From: an uncultured Lachnospiraceae bacterium
GTDB lineage: Bacteria > Bacillota > Clostridia > Lachnospirales > Lachnospiraceae
DNA length: 45,434 nucleotides
Direction: 5' to 3'
NCBI GenBank assembly: GCA_900550235.1
Contig: URRQ01000014.1
Span: 1-45,434, forward strand
The notes below the pieces were generated by a model that worked only from the letters and a program-made list of their open reading frames with translations, was not told the DNA's origin and made no database searches. The position numbers and the translations under genes were made by a program. Below, piece after piece: positions 1 to 8,616 of the stretch; position 1 is the stretch's first letter, and every line of letters begins with the position of its first letter.

Positions 1-27
1 TTTTAGATTCATGGCACAGTTATCACT

Positions 28-774
28 TCAGATACTGTTCCGTGAATAATTTAGGATTAATTTAAAGTTTGTTCCTGCTTTTACTTCTGCCGGATCCGTT
101 GAAAATCCGGTTACAATGACACGTGGAGTTAATGCAGTAGCAGAAGTTTCTCCCGAACCACCGTCAGAGCCACCTACGTCTATCGGCGGTAAATCTCCCC
201 CCATATCTACCGGAGGATAATTATTCACATCTCCTCCTGTACCATTTTGATTTCCATCCGGATTTTTATCTGGATCTTGGGACGGCTTTTCTTCCTTCGG
301 TTTTCCTTCCATCTTTACAAATACACTTTGCTCGAAGGTCTTTTCCCCGTAAGAAACATCAAAAAGTACTTTATAATATTTTGATTCTACATTTTGGCGA
401 GGTGTTACGGAAAATACAACATCGACACTTTCTTTTCCCTTTATGCTTGCAATTTCTTGTTCATAAGATACTTTTTCAATCTCAAACGGCCAATTTTTAA
501 TGCCAGTTGTCACTTTCGGGACAATCGTAATATTCTGAATTTCCTCTTCCCCACTGTTTTTCAAAGTAAGTTCCAGTTTCTTCGCTTCTCCATACTTGAA
601 ATTCGGTGTGTTTTCTCCTTTCACTCTTAGACTCAATGTTTCTTTCGCTTTAGCATTTTCTGTTGAAAACTGCATCGTTGGATTCTCGGCTGCTTTTACT
701 CCCATTGGTGTCAATCCCGGAAGAGTAAGTGTTGCACAAAGCAATACCGCTGCCAGCTTATTAATCTGTCTCAT
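28..774 (-). pseudogene. Secreted COG1361-like partner of ABC ATPase, interrupted by an in-frame stop
   Basis: The protein begins with a typical signal peptide (residues 1-28, ending in VKAAENP) and has an Ig-like repeat region of the COG1361 type (LTLKNSGEEEIQNITI), a Pro/Gly/Asp-rich linker and the start of a second repeat. Translation ends at a TGA at 28-30. The same frame then reads SDNCAMNLK to the window edge, which fits the usual continuation of this repeat (KNTS..TAVSNM..L). The gene therefore looks cut by a point mutation inside the second repeat. Family members normally carry further repeats and a C-terminal membrane anchor, and sit beside MacB-type ATPases as exporter accessory proteins. 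It overlaps the upstream ATPase by 14 bases. Whether this is true decay, a sequencing error or a short functional form cannot be told here. Confidence 0.6.
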
Positions 775-1474
775 TGTTTTGTTCCTCCCTCTTATCTTCT
801 ATTTTTACAATTTTTCCGTCAATAATATGAAATACCCTATCGGCATACGACGCTAATTCGTTGTCATGTGTTACCATGACCAATGTTTTTTTCTGCTTCT
901 TTACAACATTTCTCATCAATTCCATAACTTCTTTGGAAGTGTGAGAATCCAGATTTCCGGTTGGTTCATCTGCAAATATAATCTGCGGATCCATTACAAG
1001 AGCTCTAGCTACTCCGACTCGTTGTTGTTGACCGCCTGACATCTGATTCGGTAAATGCTTCTTATGTTTTTTCAAATTCACAAGATCCAGCATTTTATCT
1101 GCTGCTTTTAATCTTTTCTCTTTGGGAATTCCTCGAAATGTCAATGGAAGCGCTACATTTTCCACCGCATTCATTGTTCCGATCAAATGAAACGATTGAA
1201 AAATAAATCCGACATGCTCTCTTCTGAATTTCACCAGTTGATTTTCGTTCAGACCTTCTATATGCTCTCCTGCAATCACAATCTCACCTCTTGTCGGCTT
1301 TTCCAATCCTGCCAACATATTCAGAAGCGTTGATTTTCCAGAACCCGATGTACCAACAATCGCACAAAATTCTCCTTCGTGTATAGAAAAATCCACCCCG
1401 TCGAGTGCATGAACCACATCATCTCCGACACGATACAATTTGTACAGATGTTTTACTTTGATTATCTCGCCCAC
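761..1474 (-). CDS. MacB/LolD-type ABC transporter ATP-binding protein
   Basis: This is a 237-residue ATPase with all the motifs of the family: Walker A GTSGSGKST near residue 42, the Q-loop in FIFQSFHLI, the signature MSGGQQQRVGVARAL, Walker B IIFADEPTGNLD and the H-loop VMVTHD. Such subunits power mechanotransmission-type systems or exporters of peptides, lipoproteins or drugs at the cytoplasmic membrane. The next gene in the operon is the secreted COG1361-like protein; the membrane permease is expected outside the window. The substrate cannot be assigned. The last codons overlap the start of the following gene, which suggests coupled translation. Confidence 0.9.
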   Translation of the reverse strand: MGEIIKVKHLYKLYRVGDDVVHALDGVDFSIHEGEFCAIVGTSGSGKSTLLNMLAGLEKPTRGEIVIAGEHIEGLNENQLVKFRREHVGFIFQSFHLIGTMNAVENVALPLTFRGIPKEKRLKAADKMLDLVNLKKHKKHLPNQMSGGQQQRVGVARALVMDPQIIFADEPTGNLDSHTSKEVMELMRNVVKKQKKTLVMVTHDNELASYADRVFHIIDGKIVKIEDKREEQNNETD

Positions 1475-1634
1475 TTATGCTCTCCTTCCTGCGTTTTTCC
1501 CCTGCAACCTGCTTTCACATAACACTCATGTTTTGTCAGGCGCATTACTTATGTGCATTATATCATTTCTATATATATGAATCCTTGAGATACTTTTAAA
1601 TATCATTAATTTTTTATTAAGGTTTACCAAATGC

Positions 1635-1666
1635 AAAAGACTCACCCCTTCCGGAGTGAGCCTTTT
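1635..1666 (-). terminator. Rho-independent terminator of glnN/HAAS operon
   Basis: The minus strand forms a stem between CTCACTCC and GGGGTGAG with a short GGAA loop, extended by AAAG/CTTT and followed by a T-rich stretch. It starts immediately at the stop codon of the HAAS-domain gene. Confidence 0.75.
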
Positions 1667-2128
1667 TCATCTTTTTCGATTCGAAATAATCTTTACAGCA
1701 ATAACGATCACAAGTATCGGTCCAAGGAACGGCATCAGCATGGATATGATCCCGGTCAGGACAGAAAATACTAAAAATATAATTGCAACGATCGCCAAGA
1801 TAAGAAGCGCAACTTTCCATTTGCTATTCAAATTAAAAACATGCACACGTTGTCCTTGCTCTTTCTGTTCACGGCTTGTCCTTCGGAAACTATCCTCTAC
1901 ATCTTCATATTCTTGAGAGCCGGTTTGGTTTCCAGGAGTCGTAGCAATCGTTTTTGCAATCAGCCACGGATCTCCCAATTCCTCAAGCACTTCTTTTTCG
2001 CTGCGTCCTTTTTTCACTTCATCATCAATATATCCTGCATAATACCGGACATTGTCCTGTACGTCTGCTTCACTTACACTATTTTTCAGTGCTTCGCGAA
2101 GTTCCTTTATAAATTCACTACGATTCAT
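1667..2128 (-). CDS. HAAS/DUF1700-family small membrane protein
   Basis: This is a 153-residue protein. Residues 1-60 are the HAAS (DUF1700) signature: MNRSEFIKELREAL, then YYAGYIDDEVKKGRSEKEVLEELGDP. A basic linker follows, then two hydrophobic segments (about 107-126 and 128-148) and a basic tail NRKR. In other Firmicutes HAAS proteins are usually paired with PadR-type regulators or sensing systems. Here the partner is glnN, whose stop lies only 15 bases upstream, so the two are probably co-transcribed. The role next to glutamine synthetase is unknown. The gene ends directly at a terminator. Confidence 0.8.
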   Translation of the reverse strand: MNRSEFIKELREALKNSVSEADVQDNVRYYAGYIDDEVKKGRSEKEVLEELGDPWLIAKTIATTPGNQTGSQEYEDVEDSFRRTSREQKEQGQRVHVFNLNSKWKVALLILAIVAIIFLVFSVLTGIISMLMPFLGPILVIVIAVKIISNRKR

Positions 2129-2143
2129 ACTCCCTCGCTTTCT

Positions 2144-4255
2144 TTATACTTCAAATATCAAATCACCATAAGATGGCATTGGCCACATATCCTTTGCAAC
2201 AATCATTTCCAATTCATCTACTGGTTTTCTAAGAGCCTTCATTGCCGGAGCTACTTCCCCATAGAACCAAAATGCCTGCTCTTTTCCTTCTTCTTTCTCC
2301 ATCGCCTGACGTGTTACGATACCTAACTTCTCAAGCGCCTCTTTCGATTCTTTCAAAAGTGTGGATACGCGATGTAAAATATCTGCCTGCACTTCATAAT
2401 CCACACCGGCTTCCCTTACTGCATTGACAGTCTCTGCCAGTTCTTTCGTGTATCGCATAACCGCCGGAATGATATGTTTGCTTGCAATATCGATCATAGA
2501 TCTTGCTTCAATATTTAATACTTTTGCATATGCTTCGTATTTAATCTCCGCTCTGGATTCTAATTCTGCTCTTGTAAAGACGCCAAATTTTTCAAAAACT
2601 TTTACCGCTTTTTCGGACACCATCTCGTCAATGGATTCTACCATGGATTTAATATTTGGAAGTCCTCTTCTCTCGGCTTCTTTTACCCATTCCTCAGAAT
2701 ATCCATTTCCGTTAAAGACAATTCTCTGATGTTTCATGGCATATTCTTTGATCAGGTCATGTACTGCCATTTCAAAATCTTCTGCCTGCTCCAGTATATC
2801 GCAAGCTTCTGAAAATACATCGGCTACAATCGTATTTAATACGATATTTGGCGCTGCGACAGAATCACGTGAACCAACCATACGAAATTCAAACTTATTA
2901 TTTGTAAAGGCAAATGGAGATGTTCTGTTTCGGTCCGTTGCGTCTTTTGCAAGATCCGGAAGCGTTCTTACCCCTGTTTCCAATACGCCGGATTTGATAC
3001 TTCTTGTCGCTTCTCCCGTCGCCACAAGCTGTTCCAGCACATCCTCAAGCTGTTCCCCAAGAAATACGGAAATAATTGCAGGAGGCGCCTCTGCTGCTCC
3101 AAGACGATGATCATTCCCAGGATCTGCTGCAGACTCACGAAGAAGTCCTGCATAATCATCTACCGCTTTCAAAATACAGATTAAGATAAATAAAAACTGA
3201 ATATTGTCGTGCGGTGTTTTACCCGGATCCAAGAGATTCTTTCCATCATCTGTCGTAAGTGACCAGTTATTATGCTTACCAGAACCATTTACCCCTGCAA
3301 ATGGTTTTTCATGAAGTAGGCAATGGAGTCCATGTCTGGAAGCTACCTTTTTCAGTACCTCCATCACAAGCTGGTTATGATCGACCGCCACGTTACATTT
3401 CGCATAGATTGGAGCAAGCTCATGCTGTGCCGGAGCCGCCTCGTTATGCTGTGTCTTCGCTGTTACTCCCAACTTCCAAAGTTCTTCGTTAACGTCCTTC
3501 ATATAAGCTGCAATTCGTTCACGAATACTTCCGAAATAATGATCGTCAAGTTCTTGTCCCTTCGGCGGCATTGCTCCAAAAAGAGTTCTTCCCGTAAATA
3601 CCAGATCTTTTCGTTTTAAATAGGCTTCTCTGTCTACAAGAAAATATTCCTGCTCTGCTCCTACCGATGGAATTACTTTTTTCGTTGTCGTATTACCAAA
3701 CAAACGGAGAAGTCGCAGGGTTTCCTTATTCAGCGCTTCCATGGATCGAAGAAGCGGTGTCTTCTGATCCAACGTTTCACCTTTATAGGAACAAAATGCT
3801 GTCGGAATACAAAGAGTTGCCCCGCCCGCATCTTGTCTTACAAACGCCGGAGACGTACAATCCCAAGCGGTATAACCTCTCGCTTCAAATGTAGCTCGAA
3901 GTCCTCCCGATGGGAACGAAGATGCATCAGGCTCTCCTTTGATAAGCTCTTTTCCAGAAAAACTCATAAGAACCTTTCCACTAGACATCGGCGCCGATAT
4001 AAAAGAATCATGCTTTTCTGCAGTAGCTCCTGTTAGTGGCTGGAACCAATGTGTATAATGTGTCGCCCCTTTTTCAATCGCCCATTCCTTCATCTCATGA
4101 GCAATCACGTCCGCGGTGTCAAGATCCAACTCTTTTCCTTCTTCAATCGTCTTTTTCAGTTCTTTATACACCTTTTTCGGAAGTCTCTCCTGCATAACTG
4201 TATCATTAAAAACATTCTCCCCAAAAATCTCTGCTACATTAATAAAGTCGCTCAT
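2144..4255 (-). CDS. glnN: Glutamine synthetase type III (GSIII)
   Basis: This enzyme condenses glutamate and ammonia to glutamine using ATP, the main route of ammonia assimilation. At about 703 residues it has the length of the GSIII class rather than the 440-470 of GSI. Visible family motifs are GGLRATFEARGYTAWD near the N-terminus, SVGAEQEYFLVD (metal-binding glutamates), the AAPAQHELAPIY segment, GSGKHNNWSL in the catalytic core, and FRMVGS. I place the start at the ATG at 4255, behind a GGAGAGG ribosome site, instead of an upstream in-frame ATG at 4285 that has no such site. The gene is the first of a two-gene unit with the HAAS-domain protein. I saw no clear riboswitch or GlnR-type operator upstream. 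Confidence 0.95.
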   Translation of the reverse strand: MSDFINVAEIFGENVFNDTVMQERLPKKVYKELKKTIEEGKELDLDTADVIAHEMKEWAIEKGATHYTHWFQPLTGATAEKHDSFISAPMSSGKVLMSFSGKELIKGEPDASSFPSGGLRATFEARGYTAWDCTSPAFVRQDAGGATLCIPTAFCSYKGETLDQKTPLLRSMEALNKETLRLLRLFGNTTTKKVIPSVGAEQEYFLVDREAYLKRKDLVFTGRTLFGAMPPKGQELDDHYFGSIRERIAAYMKDVNEELWKLGVTAKTQHNEAAPAQHELAPIYAKCNVAVDHNQLVMEVLKKVASRHGLHCLLHEKPFAGVNGSGKHNNWSLTTDDGKNLLDPGKTPHDNIQFLFILICILKAVDDYAGLLRESAADPGNDHRLGAAEAPPAIISVFLGEQLEDVLEQLVATGEATRSIKSGVLETGVRTLPDLAKDATDRNRTSPFAFTNNKFEFRMVGSRDSVAAPNIVLNTIVADVFSEACDILEQAEDFEMAVHDLIKEYAMKHQRIVFNGNGYSEEWVKEAERRGLPNIKSMVESIDEMVSEKAVKVFEKFGVFTRAELESRAEIKYEAYAKVLNIEARSMIDIASKHIIPAVMRYTKELAETVNAVREAGVDYEVQADILHRVSTLLKESKEALEKLGIVTRQAMEKEEGKEQAFWFYGEVAPAMKALRKPVDELEMIVAKDMWPMPSYGDLIFEV

Positions 4256-4378
4256 CTCACTTTTCCTCTCCGTAAAAAATATCAAAATTTACTTTATACG
4301 ATACATGAATTTTTTTCATTTTGCAAGTTAGGAATCGCAGAATTTCATAAGATTTTCTAATGATGACTTTTAAGTATA

Positions 4379-4414
4379 GAAAAAGAGGGTAGCCAAAAAG
4401 CTGCACCCTCTCGT
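4379..4414 (-). terminator. Terminator of the aldolase gene
   Basis: On the minus strand AGAGGGT and ACCCTCT pair, with inner GC/AGC pairs around a TTTTT loop, and the hairpin is followed by a T-run (A-run at 4378-4384 on the plus strand). It lies just after the fba stop codon. Confidence 0.8.
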
Positions 4415-4428
4415 ATAAATCATCTCTA

Positions 4429-5292
4429 TTAAGCTTTGTTTACAGAACCGAATAATTCCATTTTTTCTTTTACTGTAGCTTTGATTGCTTCAAAACCTGG
4501 AGCTAATACTTTACGTGGATCGTATCCTTTGCCCTGCTGATCTTTTCCTTCTTCGATGTATTTACGTGTAGCTGCTGTGAATGCTAACTGACACTCTGTA
4601 TTAACATTGATCTTAGATACACCAAGGTCGATTGCTTTTTTGATCATATCTGCTGGGATACCTGTACCACCGTGAAGTACTAATGGCATGTCTCCTGTTA
4701 ACTGCTGGATAGCGTCTAATGTTTCGAAGCTTAATCCCTGCCAGTTTTCTGGGTATTTTCCGTGGATATTTCCGATACCTGCTGCGAGGAAGTCGATTCC
4801 AAGATCAGCAATCATCTTACATTCCTGTGGATCAGCACATTCACCTGCACCTACAACTCCATCTTCTTCTCCACCGATAGCTCCAACTTCTGCTTCAAGT
4901 GACATTCCTTTTTCTTTTACGATTGCTACTAATTCTTTTGTTTTAGCAACGTTTTCTTCGATTGGGTAGTGTGAACCATCGAACATGATTGAAGAAAATC
5001 CTGCTTCGATACATTTCATACATCCTTCGTAGCTGCCGTGGTCTAAATGAAGAGCTACAGGAACAGTAATGTTAAGTTCCTCTAACATACCGTTAACCAT
5101 ACCTACAACTGTTTTATATCCACACATATATTTTCCAGCACCTTCAGATACACCTAAGATTACTGGTGAGTTATTCTCCTGAGCTGTAAGTAAAATAGCT
5201 TTTGTCCACTCAAGGTTGTTGATGTTGAACTGACCAACTGCGTAGTGACCTGCTTTTGCTTTATCAAGCATTTCTTTTGCTGATACTAACAT
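4429..5292 (-). CDS. fba: Class II fructose-1,6-bisphosphate aldolase
   Basis: This is a glycolytic and gluconeogenic enzyme that reversibly splits fructose-1,6-bisphosphate into dihydroxyacetone phosphate and glyceraldehyde-3-phosphate, using zinc. The 287-residue sequence has the zinc-ligand motifs LHLDHG, AEVGAIGG, the GNIHGKYP segment and LHGGTGIP, plus the phosphate-binding region INVNTE. Length and order match the class II Fba family. The gene stands alone, with its own promoter upstream and a terminator downstream, as expected for a strongly expressed housekeeping enzyme. Its start has a GGAGG site. Confidence 0.95.
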   Translation of the reverse strand: MLVSAKEMLDKAKAGHYAVGQFNINNLEWTKAILLTAQENNSPVILGVSEGAGKYMCGYKTVVGMVNGMLEELNITVPVALHLDHGSYEGCMKCIEAGFSSIMFDGSHYPIEENVAKTKELVAIVKEKGMSLEAEVGAIGGEEDGVVGAGECADPQECKMIADLGIDFLAAGIGNIHGKYPENWQGLSFETLDAIQQLTGDMPLVLHGGTGIPADMIKKAIDLGVSKINVNTECQLAFTAATRKYIEEGKDQQGKGYDPRKVLAPGFEAIKATVKEKMELFGSVNKA

Positions 5293-5338
5293 AATTCCAT
5301 TCCTCCATTTGTCTGTTTATCAAAATTCTAACAAAGTC

Positions 5339-5367
5339 ATTATACCTCATTACAAAATAGATTGCAA
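5339..5367 (-). promoter_or_regulatory. Sigma-A promoter of fba
   Basis: On the minus strand TTGCAA (5367-5362) and TATAAT (5344-5339) are separated by exactly 17 bases, with the fba start about 50 bases downstream. This is a near-consensus vegetative promoter, and it separates fba from the amidohydrolase operon ending at 5388. Confidence 0.75.
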
Positions 5368-5387
5368 TTGCATCAAGATAAAATTTT

Positions 5388-6539
5388 CTATTCTCCTTTT
5401 TGATAAACTACTTTTCCGTCAATCATCGTACATTGTACTTCCGCATTGGTATCTAATCCAAGACGGCCTTTTACAAGAATGATATCTGCATCTTTACCTT
5501 CTTCCAACGTACCGATTCTGTCCTCTACTCCCATACTCTTCGCAGCATTAATTGTAACCATACGAATTGCACGTTCCTGCGGAACTCCTTCTCGTACTGC
5601 TTCTCCAATATGGTGATACAAAGATTCTTCACTCATAATCGGAGAATCTGTTACGATTGCAACATTCACGCCATGTTCATCCAGTTCTTTAACCGCTTCA
5701 ATATCGATTTTTCTTCTTTCACCCGGACAACGATATGTAGCAATCGGTCCATAACAGATGTCACAGCCGCTTTCTACGATCTCATCTATATAGTCTGTCG
5801 CTCCCCAAGCATGTTCAATAGAAAATCTCACGCCGAATTCTTTGCAAACTTCAATAGCAGTAAGCATATCATACTGTGTACAATGTACTTTACATGGTAA
5901 TTCTCCGGTAAGAGCGCGACTCAACGCTTCCATATTAGAATCATATGGTGGCTCTTCGCCTCGTTCTTTTTTCTCCAAGTATTCTTTTGCTCTACGGAAT
6001 GTGTCGCGAAGTACATCGGCAATTCCCATTCTCGTCATCGGAAGTCTTGACATTGCTCCAAATGTATTTTTCGGATTTCCTCCCAGCGCGATTTTCACTG
6101 CACAAGGCGCTTTCAGCGTCATCTCAAACGCATTATCTCCATATGTCTTTAATGCAACAGGTAAGCCGCAAAATACTTCTCCGCTTCCCGGTGTTACGAG
6201 TAATGTTGTAATTCCATGTTCATAAGACACTTGAAATTCTCTTGCTTTTGGATTGATACCAAATCGCGCATCCAAATCAACTACAACAGGATCTGTCATT
6301 TCGTTCGCATCGTCCACGCAAGTTTCCTGATTGAAGTCAAATAAACCGATATGTGTATGCGCATCAATCAATCCCGGCATAACATAAAGTCCGGAAGCAT
6401 CTAACACTTTTGCATCCTTTTCTTCAATCTGTGTATCTACTTTTACTATCTTTCCGTTTTCTACAAGAACATCGCCTTTGAAAGGTTCGCTTTGTTCTGT
6501 CATTGTACATAACGTACCATTTTTAATCAGAATCTTCAT
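5388..6539 (-). CDS. Amidohydrolase with intact metal site (imidazolonepropionase/prolidase-like)
   Basis: This is a 383-residue cytoplasmic member of the amidohydrolase superfamily. The metal ligands are visible in order: HTH at residues 61-63 in GLIDAHTHIG, a lysine at about 157 in GGNPKNTF that could be the carbamylated bridge, His 219 in KVHCTQ, His 243 in SIEHAWG, and Asp 298 in IVTDSP. The C-terminus has the usual GTLEEGKDADIIL strand. The pattern resembles imidazolonepropionase-like and dipeptide/acyl-amino-acid hydrolases; the exact substrate is not assignable. Its ATG overlaps the stop of the preceding amidohydrolase paralogue (TAATG), so the two are translationally coupled. It is the last gene of the peptide transporter operon, which suggests action on an imported peptide or cyclic amide. 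Confidence 0.85.
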   Translation of the reverse strand: MKILIKNGTLCTMTEQSEPFKGDVLVENGKIVKVDTQIEEKDAKVLDASGLYVMPGLIDAHTHIGLFDFNQETCVDDANEMTDPVVVDLDARFGINPKAREFQVSYEHGITTLLVTPGSGEVFCGLPVALKTYGDNAFEMTLKAPCAVKIALGGNPKNTFGAMSRLPMTRMGIADVLRDTFRRAKEYLEKKERGEEPPYDSNMEALSRALTGELPCKVHCTQYDMLTAIEVCKEFGVRFSIEHAWGATDYIDEIVESGCDICYGPIATYRCPGERRKIDIEAVKELDEHGVNVAIVTDSPIMSEESLYHHIGEAVREGVPQERAIRMVTINAAKSMGVEDRIGTLEEGKDADIILVKGRLGLDTNAEVQCTMIDGKVVYQKGE

Positions 6540-7648
6540 TATAGTATCACCTCTCCATTCACAATGCTTCTCTCTACTTTTGCTGCATAAGTAGTAACCG
6601 GATGCGCGCTGAAGATAGAAATATCTGCGTCTTTTCCTTCTTCGATTGTTCCAACTCTGTCTTCAATTCCAAGCATTTTTGCAGGAGATAATGTCATCAT
6701 CTCTACTACCTTTTCTGCATCCACGCCTGCGCGATATGCTTCGATCGCACTCCAAATAAAGATTTCTCTTCCTTCTGATCTTCCGTTAAATGTATTGGTA
6801 AAAGCAATCAGATTGCCATTGTCTGCCAACTCTACCAGCTTATCCATTTTCATTCCATGCTTTGCAATCTGAGACATCATATTCACATTTCCTAAGATTA
6901 AACCAACATTTTGCGCCTTTATCTCTTCTACGCAATCGCCAAAACAAAATCCGTCTACAAGTACTTTATTCACGGCCTCATCTTTCAAAATGTACAGAAG
7001 GGAATCAATTTCTCCTTTTGTCTCTGCAGCCACAAATAATGACATCGTCTTCTGATCCAACACATCACAAAGTACTTGCTGTGCTCTGCTCTTTTCCTTT
7101 GCTCTTCTGGCATCATCGATTGTCTTTTTAAAGAGACTTATTGTAGCCATTCTTGTCATCGGAGACTGTTTTCTTCCACCGAATACTTGTTTTACTCCTG
7201 CCTCTACGCTTCCTTTTAAAGCTGCGTGTTCTTTCAGAAGTCTCGTCTGCATCTTCTGTGGTGCAGTTTTAACAGCCGCCACCTGCCCGCTGAACAAGTT
7301 ATAGTTTCCCGGAGTGCAGCCTACTGTTGTGATTCCACTTTTATAGAATTCCTGTGCATTCAATTCGTCCGGATCAATACTATATTTGATACTCAATTCC
7401 GGCGTCACAAGACTTGACGTCTCATCTGTATCCATATTTCTTCCAGGAATCCCCATCGCCCCGATTGAAGATTGTGGATCGATAAATCCAGGAAATACTT
7501 CTTTCCCTGAGGCATCGATCACTTCTGCTTCTTCACATTCGATCACCGGTGCAACCTTTTGTATCTTTGTACCGTCTATCAGAATATCGCCTTTTTCCAT
7601 GACAGTTCCATCTCCCACATGGATCCGGCCATTTTTTATTATATACAT
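6539..7648 (-). CDS. Amidohydrolase-fold protein lacking all metal ligands (pseudoenzyme)
   Basis: This 369-residue protein is a paralogue of the next gene, sharing the same fold pattern from ID(G)TKIQKV at the start to GIEDRVGTIEEGKDAD near the end and the motif SPMTRM in the middle. The catalytic positions are all changed. The HTH position reads PQSS (residues 58-61), the lysine segment reads GVKQVFG, the two histidines are replaced in SLFVAAET and DGFCFG, and the aspartate is asparagine in FTNTFNG. I infer it cannot bind metal in the usual way and may act as a regulatory or structural partner of the active enzyme, with which it is coupled (TAATG overlap). A catalytic mechanism without metal cannot be excluded. 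The reading frame is intact, so this is not simple decay. Confidence 0.8.
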   Translation of the reverse strand: MYIIKNGRIHVGDGTVMEKGDILIDGTKIQKVAPVIECEEAEVIDASGKEVFPGFIDPQSSIGAMGIPGRNMDTDETSSLVTPELSIKYSIDPDELNAQEFYKSGITTVGCTPGNYNLFSGQVAAVKTAPQKMQTRLLKEHAALKGSVEAGVKQVFGGRKQSPMTRMATISLFKKTIDDARRAKEKSRAQQVLCDVLDQKTMSLFVAAETKGEIDSLLYILKDEAVNKVLVDGFCFGDCVEEIKAQNVGLILGNVNMMSQIAKHGMKMDKLVELADNGNLIAFTNTFNGRSEGREIFIWSAIEAYRAGVDAEKVVEMMTLSPAKMLGIEDRVGTIEEGKDADISIFSAHPVTTYAAKVERSIVNGEVIL

Positions 7649-7663
7649 ACTCTTTTCCTCACA

Positions 7664-8359
7664 TTACCTTTTCATTGCATTCTCATCGTTTTTCTGATTC
7701 AGTTTTTCATGTAATACTTCCGGAACAATCATATAATGTTCTTCGATCAGTCTCGAAGTTTCTTCTACTGATAATTCCTTCAGTCCTTTTAAAAGAACTT
7801 CATGATTTTTTCGGATTACGTCAAACGGTATGATCGACTCTGCTTCCAACGTATAATGTGCACGAATGTTGCTTTCACGCAGCATTGCCCAAACTTTATA
7901 CAAGGTATCGCATTTTGCCGCTTTTACAATGCAAGAATGAAATTCTTCATCCAAACAAAGAATCCGGTAGACATCTTTTTCTCTGGCAGCATCATCCATT
8001 TCCTTTAGACAGTCTTCCATTTCCTCTTTATATTCTTCTGAAAGATTTCCCGCAATTAGACGTACTGCCAAAATCTCGAGCGTAGAACGAACAAGATACT
8101 TTTCCTGCATTTCCTCATATGATATTTCCCGTACCGTACACCCCTTATGCGATTCGTAGATAATCAACCCTTCTTCTTCTATATGACGCAAGGCTTCTCG
8201 TACCGGTCCACGGCTCACATGGAATTTTTCTGCGATTTCTTCCTCTACAATTCGTTCCCCCGGCATAATTTTCCCCCGAATAATATCGTCTCGAAGGGCA
8301 TCTGCAATCTGCTCCCAAAGTGTCCTTTTTACAATTGCTGCTTTTTTCTCGTATCCCAT
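7664..8359 (-). CDS. GntR-family regulator, FadR/FCD subfamily
   Basis: This is a 231-residue transcription factor. Residues about 10-75 form the GntR winged helix: LWEQIADALRDDIIRGKIMPGERIVEEEIAEKFHVSRGPVREALRHIEEEGLI is the family pattern. Residues about 85-215 form an all-helical FCD ligand domain, with the acid/histidine positions DEEFHSCIV and NHEVLLKGL. FCD regulators usually sense small carboxylates. It lies between the transporter genes and the amidohydrolases in one minus-strand operon, so it probably responds to the imported or processed compound and controls this operon. No operator was identified with confidence. Confidence 0.9.
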   Translation of the reverse strand: MGYEKKAAIVKRTLWEQIADALRDDIIRGKIMPGERIVEEEIAEKFHVSRGPVREALRHIEEEGLIIYESHKGCTVREISYEEMQEKYLVRSTLEILAVRLIAGNLSEEYKEEMEDCLKEMDDAAREKDVYRILCLDEEFHSCIVKAAKCDTLYKVWAMLRESNIRAHYTLEAESIIPFDVIRKNHEVLLKGLKELSVEETSRLIEEHYMIVPEVLHEKLNQKNDENAMKR

Positions 8360-8388
8360 TCTTTGTTCCCTTCCTTACTGAATGTCTT

Positions 8389-8601
8389 TTATAAGAAGAA
8401 AAGACTGACTCCTACGATTACAGCAAGTGTAATCGCAAGGGCTGGCCACAATGCCCAAAATGCCCCGAGAACCATAGCGAGATAATCTCCCTTTTCAAAA
8501 ACCATTTCTTCTTCTCTTATCTGTCTTTGAAACTCTAAAAACTTCCGATCCTGTTCTTCTAATTGACGTCCTCGTTTACTATAGCCTCCAAAAAAACTCA
8601 T
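8389..8601 (-). CDS. Small single-pass membrane protein of unknown function
   Basis: This is a 70-residue protein. The first 40 residues are charged and probably helical (RGRQLEEQDRKFLEFQRQIREEE), and residues 44-69 are a hydrophobic segment (LAMVLGAFWALWPALAITLAVIVGVSLFFL, shortened) that could be one long or two short membrane passes. It starts 15 bases after oppF and ends 29 bases before the GntR gene, so it belongs to the transporter operon. I do not recognise the family. It could be an accessory subunit of the importer. A ribosome site (AGAGAGGAATTGTC upstream of ATG) supports it as a real gene. Confidence 0.65.
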   Translation of the reverse strand: MSFFGGYSKRGRQLEEQDRKFLEFQRQIREEEMVFEKGDYLAMVLGAFWALWPALAITLAVIVGVSLFFL

Positions 8602-8616
8602 GACAATTCCTCTCTT

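Noticed and set aside
4256..4428. Riboswitch or GlnR operator upstream of glnN, or in the gap after fba
   Set aside because: Only an AT-rich leader and the fba terminator are visible; no known riboswitch core or GlnR palindrome was recognised.
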